The notes under the pieces were generated by a model. The model was not told where the DNA came from and ran no database searches. It worked only from the letters and a program-made list of their open reading frames with translations. Shown one piece after another: positions 6,821 through 13,961 of a DNA stretch of 13,961 nt. How positions within the stretch are numbered: position 1 is the first letter of the stretch; each line of letters starts with the position of its first letter. The translations under genes and the position numbers were made by a program. Where the stretch lies: contig DMFQ01000025.1 in the NCBI GenBank assembly GCA_003450555.1, forward strand, positions 1 through 13,961, written 5' to 3'. Source of the DNA: Ktedonobacter sp. Lineage in GTDB: Bacteria > Chloroflexota > Ktedonobacteria > Ktedonobacterales > Ktedonobacteraceae.

Positions 6821-7783
6821 CTAGAGCACACCCTGAAAGCGCAACCATATCTCATTGGCAAGTTCCTGCGCGTCAGCCGCTACGCCGTAGTCAGCGAAGT
6901 AGCTGCAAACACGCTCGATGTCGCGAAGCAGTAGCGAGAATATATCAGGGTTATAACGTGGATCGACAGCCTGAGCAAAGTCGATCATCGTAACTTCCCC
7001 TTGCCAATAGAGAATGTTATACTCCGACAGGTCGCCGTGAATGCGGTTGTGAGCAAGGCTCAGCTCCACATTGCGTAGGATGCATTCAAAGAGTGGTTGT
7101 GCCTCCGCCCTTTCCAATGTCACCTCTCGCAAGGTCAAAGCTGGCTGACCAACATCACCTATGTACTCCATCAATACCGCGTTGCCAATCTGCGCCACGG
7201 GTTTGGGTACATCAGCTCCGTTGTCGTAGAGCAAACTCTGGGTCTGAAACTCGTACTCGATCCAGGAGTTGACCCGTGCCGCTCGTCCCCGCTCACTACT
7301 TTTGCCGGTGCTATGGTGTCGGCCCCCACCGCGCACTACTCTTCCGTCTCTATCGTACTGCATCCGACTTTGACGATAAATCGCGTCGTTCTTCAAACTG
7401 CGGAACATGCGAGGTCGATAGACCTTCGCCGCCAGGTAATCGATCCCTGTGCTGGAGTCGGCAGCACAACAGTAGACTGTCGCTTCTTTCCCGCTCTTGA
7501 CGACATGTAACACATCCGTAATCAGATCTTGATCGTAGAACTGCACAAGTGAAGAAACGATCCAGGGAGCGTCACGCAGTGACGCGAGAAATGTCGGATT
7601 GAACTCCGGCTTAACGCCACCATCCTCAAGTGCTTGCTCCTTGAGCCAACGCTGAACATCGGCATTACTCTCATAGCTGGCCTTCTTCTTTGGCTTGTGC
7701 AAAGCAGTTGAGCCAAGCGCCAGGCGCGTTTTTTCGTCAAATGTTTCCGCGTCATCCGGGTCATATTCAGTATGTATATCCAA
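6821..7783 (-). CDS. RIO1-family atypical serine/threonine protein kinase
   Basis: RIO kinases are compact atypical protein kinases or ATPases. In archaea and eukaryotes RIO1 acts in small-subunit ribosome maturation; the bacterial role is not established. Numbered from the TTG start, the product is 320 residues. It has the nucleotide loop VVKSGKEATVY (94-104), the ATP-binding lysine in AAKVYRPRMFRSLKND (Lys120), the RIO1 flexible loop rich in Gly/Arg/Ser (about 145-170), the catalytic IHGDLSEYNIL (Asp251, Asn256) and MIDFAQAVDPRYNP with the metal-binding Asp268. All key residues are present. The start is uncertain: TTG at 7781-7783 has AAAGGAA about nine bases upstream and begins at DIHTEYDPDDAETF. 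An ATG at 7831 and a GTG at 7855 in the same frame lack a clear ribosome binding site and would add 16 or 24 residues unlike the family. I saw no clear promoter. Confidence 0.85.
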   Translation of the reverse strand: MDIHTEYDPDDAETFDEKTRLALGSTALHKPKKKASYESNADVQRWLKEQALEDGGVKPEFNPTFLASLRDAPWIVSSLVQFYDQDLITDVLHVVKSGKEATVYCCAADSSTGIDYLAAKVYRPRMFRSLKNDAIYRQSRMQYDRDGRVVRGGGRHHSTGKSSERGRAARVNSWIEYEFQTQSLLYDNGADVPKPVAQIGNAVLMEYIGDVGQPALTLREVTLERAEAQPLFECILRNVELSLAHNRIHGDLSEYNILYWQGEVTMIDFAQAVDPRYNPDIFSLLLRDIERVCSYFADYGVAADAQELANEIWLRFQGVL

Positions 7784-8510
7784 AATGTACCGTTCCTTTC
7801 GCCAGGAAGCGTAACAGGTCAGTAAGACCATCCATTTTTCACCGTTCCACACCACTCAGGTGGGTTTTGTAAGCGTGAGGAGTACAGGTTTTCCGTGGCT
7901 GACAGCATGAAAAGAGCGGTTCCAGGCACTTTGCACGTATGATCTCCGAAAACCAGGCACACAGGCAAATTTTCCCCATTGTGCATTGCTTAAAGAGGAC
8001 ACGAAGCAGCCACGAGACAGAGCGTGCACAATGGCCGGTAGCGTGCAATAGGAGAAATGACGGGAAAATCAAATTGACTCACAGCAATCAGGATCACTGA
8101 GATTACGCCACGTAACGCTGGCATGTGAACGTTTAGTATTCCTGCAGTGGCAAACCAATTCAGTTCTACTGGACCGAGGGCACACTCAGAAAGGCTTTTC
8201 CTCGCTGGTTGTGTTAATGGAGGAAAAGACGGTTGTGGTTGTCATAGATGTGTATACCTCCTCTGGTTTTAAACTTCGTAATGAGGGTACCATAATCAAC
8301 TGAAGAAAGCAAGGAAAAAATGGCAGAAGCATATCTTCCAACTTATTATGTTCCGTATCCGTATATGTATTGTAGTCAAAATGAGAAACGCTAGGGCTAC
8401 ACCACAACTTCATATGCCGCGTCGACTATCTTTCAGGTTCGTGAAAAGAAGGTGATAGCGTGGCTCGTAGTTCATAAGCGGAATACAGAGCAAATAGGAG
8501 AAGGATAATT
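7784..8510. other. Long intergenic region with no convincing gene
   Basis: This stretch separates the divergently transcribed RIO kinase and DUF4342 genes. Open frames here lack good start sites and read as noise. The best candidate is a 24-codon plus-strand micro-ORF at 8320-8394, with AAGGA five bases before its ATG and a tyrosine-rich product (MAEAYLPTYYVPYPYMYCSQ, then NEKR). A 28-codon frame at 8217-8303 just before it has no ribosome binding site. Modest inverted repeats lie at 7976-7985 with 8025-8034 and at 8195-8203 with 8220-8228, both of a size expected by chance in a window this long. No consensus promoter stands out for either flanking gene. It may be mostly regulatory or unrecognised noncoding sequence. 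Confidence 0.5.
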
Positions 8511-8843
8511 ATGTCACAGACAGATCCAAACACAGAACAGAAACAAGGGTTCCAGGATGACCTGCAGATTATGGGCGAGCAACTGCTTTCGAAAGTGAAA
8601 GAGTTGGTTCATGAGGGCAATGTACGGCGCATCATCATTAAACAAGATGGCCACACCATTGTGGAGTTACCATTAAATGTGGGACTCGTGGGTGTTGCCC
8701 TGGCTCCAGCACTCGCAGCAATTGGTGCTATTGGCGCGTTGATCGCGCAGTGCTCGATCGAGGTCGTACGTTCAGATCGCCCCTCTGAAGCCATGAAAAG
8801 CTCAGTTGAGGAAATTATACACGACGAGCCATCAGGTCTCTAA
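8511..8843 (+). CDS. DUF4342 domain protein
   Basis: This 110-residue protein matches the DUF4342 pattern. A short polar N-terminus leads to LLSKVKELVHEGNVRRIIIKQDGHTIVELPLNVGLVGVALAPALAAIGAIGALIAQCSIEVVR. The hallmark EGNVRRIIIK segment lies at residues 35-44, and a Gly/Ala-rich hydrophobic stretch covers about 57-79, long enough for one membrane-associated helix. Proteins of this family are small and of unknown function. The hydrophobic stretch suggests membrane contact or oligomerisation, which is inference only. The acidic tail (EEIIHDEPSGL) is not conserved as far as I know. GGAGAAGG lies a few bases before the ATG. It stands alone, with a strong terminator right after it. Confidence 0.8.
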   Translation: MSQTDPNTEQKQGFQDDLQIMGEQLLSKVKELVHEGNVRRIIIKQDGHTIVELPLNVGLVGVALAPALAAIGAIGALIAQCSIEVVRSDRPSEAMKSSVEEIIHDEPSGL

Positions 8844-8870
8844 CTCAGTCTCTTCACATTGAGTATACTT

Positions 8871-8919
8871 TTGAGGTCATACCCACTTTCATCTAGTGGG
8901 TATGACCTCAATACTTTTT
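8871..8919 (+). terminator. Rho-independent terminator after the DUF4342 gene
   Basis: TTGAGGTCATACCCACT (8871-8887) and its exact complement (8895-8911) form a perfect 17-bp stem with a 7-base loop, followed by TACTTTTT. It is 27 bases after the stop. On the minus strand no T-run follows, so it is not an obvious terminator for the topoisomerase genes, and none was seen for them between 8920 and 9076. Confidence 0.88.
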
Positions 8920-9076
8920 GGCAAATACTGAACCATCAAATCGTGGATAATACAATAAGGCTTAACTTTATGACAAAGAATAACTTTTCTCCCCCGACTC
9001 ATAACGCCAGGGGTTGTCTACAACCATACTTGCTACTCTTGCTTGGAAAGGTAATCTCCCGAAAGACGAAAGTAAC

Positions 9077-11566
9077 TCACAACAACTTTACTACACCCAT
9101 TACACGCCCCTTCACCAAGGGAACGCCTTTTCTTGCCCGTGTAAAAGCCTTTACCTCAGTTGCTTTGATGGCCGTTACCTGCTCGCCCTCTTCATTTTTC
9201 CAGGTGATCAACAGGTGATCTTTCTCATTGATAATCATCGTCAGCAGCACGTGGTCCCTGTCAACAAGTTCAGTAGTAACAACACCCGCTGTTGCCCGTC
9301 CTTTCGGGGGAAACTGGCTCAATGGCACTTTCTTGCCCAGGCCGCTTTCCGTAACCACCAGCAAGCTCAGGAAATTGCCGCTCTCGGCAGATACCTCGTT
9401 ATCCAGGTAGGAGGCGCTGACGACATGAGCGCCCTGACCTAACGCTATAGCTGCAACACCCTGACCGACACGCCCCTGTGCCCGCAACACATCATCTTTA
9501 AATCGCAAGGTCTGAGCACTATGCGTCGTTACAAAGTATTCACCCTGTCCGCGCGAAAGCAGTGCGATGGCTACGGCATCACCATCAGCCAGTTTCATAT
9601 CCTGTAAACCATCAACATCCGCCGTCTTATAATCGCTCAGCGGCGACTTCTTGACCTTCCCCATTTTACTAAAGGTGACGAGATAACGATCTTCATCATG
9701 GGATTCGACAGGGAGCACAGCCACTACCTCCTCACCAGAGGCCAGGGCCAGCAATTTGCGCATCGGCTCCCCTTTCGCCGCACGATTTCCAGCGGGGATG
9801 CGATGGGCCGCGATCTGGAATACCCTTCCACTGGAACAGACGCACAAGACATAATCTTGCGAAATGGCTGCGACAATCTGGCGTAGTTGTTCATCTCCCC
9901 GCACAGGCGTATAGATAGCTGCACCATTCTTCCCCCGAGGAACAAATGTATCTGCCGGCAGCGCTTTTAGCGCACCAGCACGCGTATAGGCAATGGTGAG
10001 CGGTTCCCGTTCGTAGAGGCTGACAACTTCCTTGATCGGCTCGTGTACCTGTCCGTCCACGTCGATAGTTGTGCGGCGCTCATCACCAAACTGTTTTGTA
10101 AGTTGCTGCATTTCTTTCTTCAGAAGCAGGAGCATTGCTTTGCGATCCGAGAGCAACTGTTGTAACTCGCCGATACGAGTCTGCAACTCCTCCTTTTCTT
10201 TGACATACTTGCTAGCATCTAAGCGCGTCACCTGCGCCAGTGTCATCGAGGCAATAACATCCGATTGAATGGGTGTAAGCTTATAGGTCTTCTCAATAAT
10301 CTGGCGCGCAGTTGCCCTGTCCTCGGCCTGTTGGAAAATCTTGACGATCTTATCGGCATGAGCAGCACCAATAATCAAGCCCTCGATGACGTGCAATCGC
10401 TCCTGCGCTTTGCGCAGGTCAAACTGAGTTCGACGAGTCAACACGTCCATCTGGTGTACATTCCAATAGTTGAGCAGTTCGATCATACCCACCTGTTTGG
10501 GTTGCCGCGCCGCCTGCATAGGCTCTCCAAAAAGAAACACCATTTGAAACGAAAGGGCTATCTGCAAATCTGTTTCGGCGAAAAGTTGCGAGAGCGTCTG
10601 GGCCGCATCGGCATCCTTCCGCAGCTCCAGGACAATACGCATGCCCTTCTCTGTATCGCTTTCATCACGCACATCAGGCAGTAGGCCCTCCAGCTTGCGA
10701 GCATTGATTGCTTTCACAATAGAGGCCTTGACCTTATCTCTACCAATAGGGGGAATCTGCGTGACAATAAGTGAGCGGCTCCGCGGAGTATCTTCCAGGC
10801 GTACCTCCGCGCGCACGATGATACGTCCCTTGCCATTGGCAAAATAGTCTTTAATACCGTCAACGCCGATTATTCGCCCTCCCTGGCAAAAATCTGGCCC
10901 CTGTATGAACGCCATGAGCTGCTCAACAGTCATGGATGGTTGATCAAGCAGCGCAATACAGGCGCGCAATACCTCACCAAGGTTATGCGGCGGAATGTTG
11001 GTAGAAAGACCAACAGCGATACCACTTGATGGATTGACAACAGGTGGAATGCGACCTGGCAGGTAATCAGGCTCTAATACTTTCGGATCTTGTTTGTAGG
11101 TAGGATGCTGAGGAACGGTCTCACGCTCCATATCGGCCATCAGTGCTTCAGCCAGAGGAGAGAGACGCATCTCCGTGTAGCGATAGGCTGCAGGAGCATC
11201 ACCGTCCTCGCTACCCATGTTTCCCTGCCCCTCGATTAAGGGATAACGCAGGGTAAAAGGCTGCGCCATGCGTACTGCCGCATCATAGACAGAGGTGTCA
11301 CCATGGGGATGATAGTTACCCAGAATCAGACCAACCACCTCTGCGCTTTTCACCGTCGGGCGATTAGAGAGGTAACGGGCTTCGCGCATTCCTGCCAGGA
11401 TGCGCCGTTGCACCGGTTTTAAGCCATCACGGGCATCTGGGAGAGCGCGATCAGTGACAACAGAAAGCCCGTAGGTCGCAAAAGCCTGGGCTATGATTAC
11501 AGAAAAATCTTCCTCGCGGATAATTCCTGTTTCGAATGCAGTGTTATTTTCGGTAATACGAGCCAT
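9077..11566 (-). CDS. Type IIA DNA topoisomerase subunit A (GyrA/ParC family)
   Basis: This 829-residue subunit cuts and rejoins DNA in the A2B2 enzyme (gyrase or topoisomerase IV). The N-terminal breakage-reunion domain is complete: ALPDARDGLKPVQRRIL (41-57), NYHPHGDTSVYDAAVRMAQ (84-102), IEGQGNMGSEDGDAPAAYRYTEMRL (111-135) with catalytic Tyr130 after Arg129, and GIAVGLSTNIPPHN (182-195) with an intercalating Ile near 173. A coiled-coil arm spans roughly 370-490. The C-terminal half (about 510-829) shows repeated beta-pinwheel blades such as GRVGQGVAAIALGQGAHVV. At the place of the GyrA box (Q-[RK]-RGG-[RK]-G) the protein reads FVPRGKNGAA (541-550), so the box is degenerate. Length favours GyrA but the missing box favours a ParC-like decatenase; I leave the symbol open. 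It starts 2 bases after the stop of the B subunit, suggesting translational coupling. The quinolone-site equivalents are Thr91 and Asp95. Confidence 0.93.
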   Translation of the reverse strand: MARITENNTAFETGIIREEDFSVIIAQAFATYGLSVVTDRALPDARDGLKPVQRRILAGMREARYLSNRPTVKSAEVVGLILGNYHPHGDTSVYDAAVRMAQPFTLRYPLIEGQGNMGSEDGDAPAAYRYTEMRLSPLAEALMADMERETVPQHPTYKQDPKVLEPDYLPGRIPPVVNPSSGIAVGLSTNIPPHNLGEVLRACIALLDQPSMTVEQLMAFIQGPDFCQGGRIIGVDGIKDYFANGKGRIIVRAEVRLEDTPRSRSLIVTQIPPIGRDKVKASIVKAINARKLEGLLPDVRDESDTEKGMRIVLELRKDADAAQTLSQLFAETDLQIALSFQMVFLFGEPMQAARQPKQVGMIELLNYWNVHQMDVLTRRTQFDLRKAQERLHVIEGLIIGAAHADKIVKIFQQAEDRATARQIIEKTYKLTPIQSDVIASMTLAQVTRLDASKYVKEKEELQTRIGELQQLLSDRKAMLLLLKKEMQQLTKQFGDERRTTIDVDGQVHEPIKEVVSLYEREPLTIAYTRAGALKALPADTFVPRGKNGAAIYTPVRGDEQLRQIVAAISQDYVLCVCSSGRVFQIAAHRIPAGNRAAKGEPMRKLLALASGEEVVAVLPVESHDEDRYLVTFSKMGKVKKSPLSDYKTADVDGLQDMKLADGDAVAIALLSRGQGEYFVTTHSAQTLRFKDDVLRAQGRVGQGVAAIALGQGAHVVSASYLDNEVSAESGNFLSLLVVTESGLGKKVPLSQFPPKGRATAGVVTTELVDRDHVLLTMIINEKDHLLITWKNEEGEQVTAIKATEVKAFTRARKGVPLVKGRVMGVVKLL

Positions 11567-11568
11567 AT

Positions 11569-13692
11569 TTAGACATCCAGCTCCTTAATCTTACGGGAGT
11601 GTTCAGCAAGGAAGACACGACGAGCTTCAGCATTTTCGTCTTCCATCAATTCCTTGACCAGCCGCGCAGCCAGCACTCCATCTTCCATTGAGACTCGTTT
11701 GAGTGTACGCCGCGCAGGATCGAAGGTGGTATCACGCAACTCTTTCGGGTTCATCTCACCCAGACCTTTAAAGCGTTTGAACTCCAACCCTTGCGCATCA
11801 GAATGAGTTTTAATAAATTGCAGGCGAGCATCATCATCGAATAGCCAGACGATCTTGCCCTTATATTTAACCGAGTAAAGCGGTGGGCAAGCGATATAGA
11901 CATGCCCATGTTCAATCAGATCACTAAATTCCTGATAAAAGAGCGTCAGCAACAGGCATTGAATATGTAAGCCATCTACATCAGCATCGGTAGCAATGAT
12001 AACACGGGAAAACTTTAGGCGGCCAATATCAAAAGAATCGCGCGTTCCCGTCCCTAAAACGTTGATAATAGTACGAATCTCTTCGTTTTCGACAATACGC
12101 CGCAAATCAGCCTTCGCGACATTGAGCGGTTTCCCTTTGAGCTTCAGAATCGCTTGAAATTCCGAAAAACGACCCTGACCTGCACTCCCACCAGCAGAGT
12201 CACCTTCCACAATAAAGAGTTCGGAGCGATCCGGGTCATTTGAGTTGCAACGCAAAAACTTTTTCGAGAGCGTTGTATCGATTAGCTCGCCATTTTTCTT
12301 GTTACCGCCCCTGGCCAACTCTTCAACCAGTTGTGCCTCGTTGCGAGCTTTCTGCATCTGCAGTATCTTCTTCAGCCACTCTTTTCCAGCGCTTGTATTG
12401 TTCTCAAACCAGTCTTTCAAGCCCTCGTCTACAACTGAACGCACAATCCCCTCGACTGGTGCATTGTTGAGTCGATCTTTTGTCTGTCCTTGAAACTGGG
12501 GGTTGGTTAGCTTGACGGAGATCACGGCATTCAGCCCTTGCTGGATAACTTCTGGCCGAAAACCATCCTCTTCACGGTTTTTGATGATCTTCCATTTGAG
12601 GGCGTAATCGTGCACAACTTTTGTGAGGGCAGCCTTAAAGCCTGTTTCATGTACACCGCCATCGCGAGTACGCACCGCATTAGCAAAACTGTAGATGGCC
12701 GTCTTATAACCAGCTGTTGGTTGCAAAGCTACTTCTACCTGTACAGTATCCTTCTCTTTCGCTATACCAAGTACCTGCTTGAAAAGGGGAGCATTGGTGC
12801 TGATAGAAAGCTCTCGCACATAATCGGGTAAACCGTCACGGGAATAAAACGTACGGCTCACCTGCTTGTTTTCGGCATCATCCCATGCCTCCAACTGGAA
12901 AGTTACGCCACAATTCAGAAATGCTGCTGCCTTCAGACGGCTATCAATGGCCTCCAGCGGATAATACGCCTCGGCGTCAAAAATTGCATGATCATATAAC
13001 CATCGCAACTGCGTTCCGTGCAATTTCGCATCGCATGGAGTGATATGATGTGGCAGCGCAATCCCGCGGCTGAACACTTGCGTGAATTTCTGACCATCTT
13101 TCCAGATCGTCAATTCGAGCTTTTCAGAGAGCGCATTAATCACGGTCGCGCCGACACCGTGTAATCCTCCCGCCGTCTTATATACCCCTTCGGAAAACTT
13201 CCCACCCGAGTGTGGGATCGTCAGAATCACAGTAGCAGCAGGTAAGTAATCGCCCTGATACAACATTGGATCAAAAGGCATTCCACGAGCCTCATCTCTT
13301 ACCGTAACCCAGCCTTCACGATCAATGTTCATCCAAATTTGCTTACCATATCCTGCAACTGCCTCATCCACAGCATTATCAAGGGCTTCCCAGATGAGAT
13401 GGAGCAGACCAGATGTAGAAGTTGAGCCGATATACATTCCTGGCCGATGGCGAATTGCAGCAATTCCCTCTAAAACCTGGATATCAGCAGCACTATACTC
13501 AGCACCTTTTTTTGCTCGTGATCCAGGTTTTTTACCCGTCACTGTTGAGCCAGGCTCTCTTTTGAATGTTGATTCACTCTTGATAGTTTCTTTATGCTCA
13601 TCTGTATTTCGCGGAGCGAAAAGCGAAAGTTGTTCTTGTCTCGTATCATGATCATCTTGTACAGTTGAAACGGACTTGGAGGAATGTGCCAT
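11569..13692 (-). CDS. Type IIA DNA topoisomerase subunit B (GyrB/ParE family)
   Basis: This 707-residue subunit supplies ATP hydrolysis and the Toprim metal site. Residues 1-65 are a polar, probably disordered extension not typical of the family core, which begins at YSAADIQVLEGIAAIRHRPGMYIG. The GHKL ATPase has EALDNAVDEA (Glu102, Asn106), DEARGMP (133-139), the ATP lid GGLHGVGATVINALS (175-189) and the switch lysine in QTKDRLNN (Lys405). The Toprim domain has VEGDSAGGSAGQGR (Glu496), TDADVDGLHI (Asp569, Asp571), PPLYSVK and FKGLGEMNPKELRDTTFDP. Two departures stand out: the DxGRGIP loop has Ala at the first Gly (residue 135), and the usual SAKQGR reads SAGQGR (Gly505). Catalytic residues are present, so it is probably active. 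No enterobacterial-type insert is seen. GyrB and ParE cannot be separated confidently by eye. AGGTATCAGGG precedes the ATG, and a good promoter lies at 13734-13762. Confidence 0.93.
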   Translation of the reverse strand: MAHSSKSVSTVQDDHDTRQEQLSLFAPRNTDEHKETIKSESTFKREPGSTVTGKKPGSRAKKGAEYSAADIQVLEGIAAIRHRPGMYIGSTSTSGLLHLIWEALDNAVDEAVAGYGKQIWMNIDREGWVTVRDEARGMPFDPMLYQGDYLPAATVILTIPHSGGKFSEGVYKTAGGLHGVGATVINALSEKLELTIWKDGQKFTQVFSRGIALPHHITPCDAKLHGTQLRWLYDHAIFDAEAYYPLEAIDSRLKAAAFLNCGVTFQLEAWDDAENKQVSRTFYSRDGLPDYVRELSISTNAPLFKQVLGIAKEKDTVQVEVALQPTAGYKTAIYSFANAVRTRDGGVHETGFKAALTKVVHDYALKWKIIKNREEDGFRPEVIQQGLNAVISVKLTNPQFQGQTKDRLNNAPVEGIVRSVVDEGLKDWFENNTSAGKEWLKKILQMQKARNEAQLVEELARGGNKKNGELIDTTLSKKFLRCNSNDPDRSELFIVEGDSAGGSAGQGRFSEFQAILKLKGKPLNVAKADLRRIVENEEIRTIINVLGTGTRDSFDIGRLKFSRVIIATDADVDGLHIQCLLLTLFYQEFSDLIEHGHVYIACPPLYSVKYKGKIVWLFDDDARLQFIKTHSDAQGLEFKRFKGLGEMNPKELRDTTFDPARRTLKRVSMEDGVLAARLVKELMEDENAEARRVFLAEHSRKIKELDV

Positions 13693-13733
13693 CTACCCTG
13701 ATACCTCTCTTTGATTGCATGTATTGTTCCCTC

Positions 13734-13762
13734 AGCATACAGCCTTCGTTCATAAAAGTCAA
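13734..13762 (-). promoter_or_regulatory. Sigma70 promoter for the topoisomerase operon
   Basis: On the minus strand TTGACT (13757-13762), 17 bases of spacer and TATGCT (13734-13739) give a good promoter. The transcript would start near 13727, about 35 bases before the ATG at 13692. Upstream of it, 13763-13961 is A+T-rich and shows no gene. Confidence 0.65.
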
Positions 13763-13961
13763 GAGAAAACTTGATCAAATGTTCTAGTACTTCATAAGTT
13801 CGCTGTACCCCTGGCAATTATTTCAAATGGAACAAAACTCTAACCAGAACGTAGTAATAAGTATTGATGAATAGCCAAAATCTACTAATATTCACCCATC
13901 ATTATCTTTAATCGAATATACTTACTACTACAAAAGTAAATACGAAGACAGGTGTGAAGAA

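Noticed and set aside
7976..8034. 10-bp perfect inverted repeat with a 39-base spacer
   Set aside because: About one such pair is expected by chance in a window of this size, and it is not placed at a promoter or gene end.
8195..8228. 9-bp inverted repeat CTTTTCCTC / GAGGAAAAG
   Set aside because: A short stem with a 16-base loop and no T-run after it; expected by chance in a window of this length.
8859..9442. Plus-strand frames overlapping the end of the topoisomerase A gene
   Set aside because: They overlap the terminator hairpin and the clear minus-strand coding region and have no recognisable protein features.
13539..13817. 92-codon minus-strand frame across the topoisomerase B start
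   Set aside because: It covers the promoter and the N-terminal region of the B subunit in another frame and has no ribosome binding site that I can see.

Overview
The window looks like a chromosomal segment of a bacterium with roughly 50% G+C. My best guess is the class Ktedonobacteria (Chloroflexota). That guess rests on the gene mix (bacterial RIO1-type kinase, DUF4342 protein, spheroidene-monooxygenase-like protein, geranylgeranyl-reductase-like protein, a gyrB-gyrA pair) and on an overall impression of the proteins, not on a search. No mobile element, CRISPR array, rRNA or tRNA is visible.

Layout. (1) 1-3296, minus strand: a probable transcription unit read right to left. It holds a 47-codon small ORF (3153-3296), a CrtA/spheroidene-monooxygenase-like enzyme (2420-3133), a secreted, membrane-anchored Ig-like-fold protein (1300-2286), and a geranylgeranyl-reductase-family flavoprotein gene that is broken by four apparent single-base insertions and a nonsense codon and runs off the left edge (1-1183). 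(2) 3297-3559: a divergent control region with back-to-back sigma70-type promoters. (3) 3560-4174, plus strand: a stand-alone helix-hairpin-helix protein resembling only the N-terminal part of family X DNA polymerase, with its own near-consensus promoter and a textbook terminator. (4) 4375-5733, plus strand: a class III aminotransferase of the GabT type, converging on (5) 5788-6630, minus strand: a class IV (BCAT/D-amino-acid type) aminotransferase. The two share a bidirectional terminator. (6) 6821-7783, minus strand: a RIO1-like protein kinase, probably with a TTG start, separated from the class IV aminotransferase by a perfect 24-bp hairpin. (7) 7784-8510: a long stretch with no convincing gene. 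(8) 8511-8843, plus strand: a DUF4342 protein with a strong terminator. (9) 9077-13692, minus strand: a translationally close pair encoding type IIA topoisomerase subunits B (11569-13692) and A (9077-11566), driven by a good promoter at 13734-13762.

How the genes relate. The left block suggests isoprenoid or carotenoid tailoring whose reductase has decayed. The two aminotransferases are amino-acid metabolism genes with separate promoters, so their link is positional only. The topoisomerase pair forms one A2B2 enzyme. Its A subunit lacks a recognisable GyrA box and its B subunit has changes in normally conserved motifs, so whether it is gyrase or a topoisomerase IV-like paralogue cannot be settled here. 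I see no clearly new multi-gene system. The observations most worth following are the decayed reductase, the small ORF before the CrtA-like gene, the polymerase-less PolX-like protein, the topoisomerase motif changes and the 24-bp hairpin.
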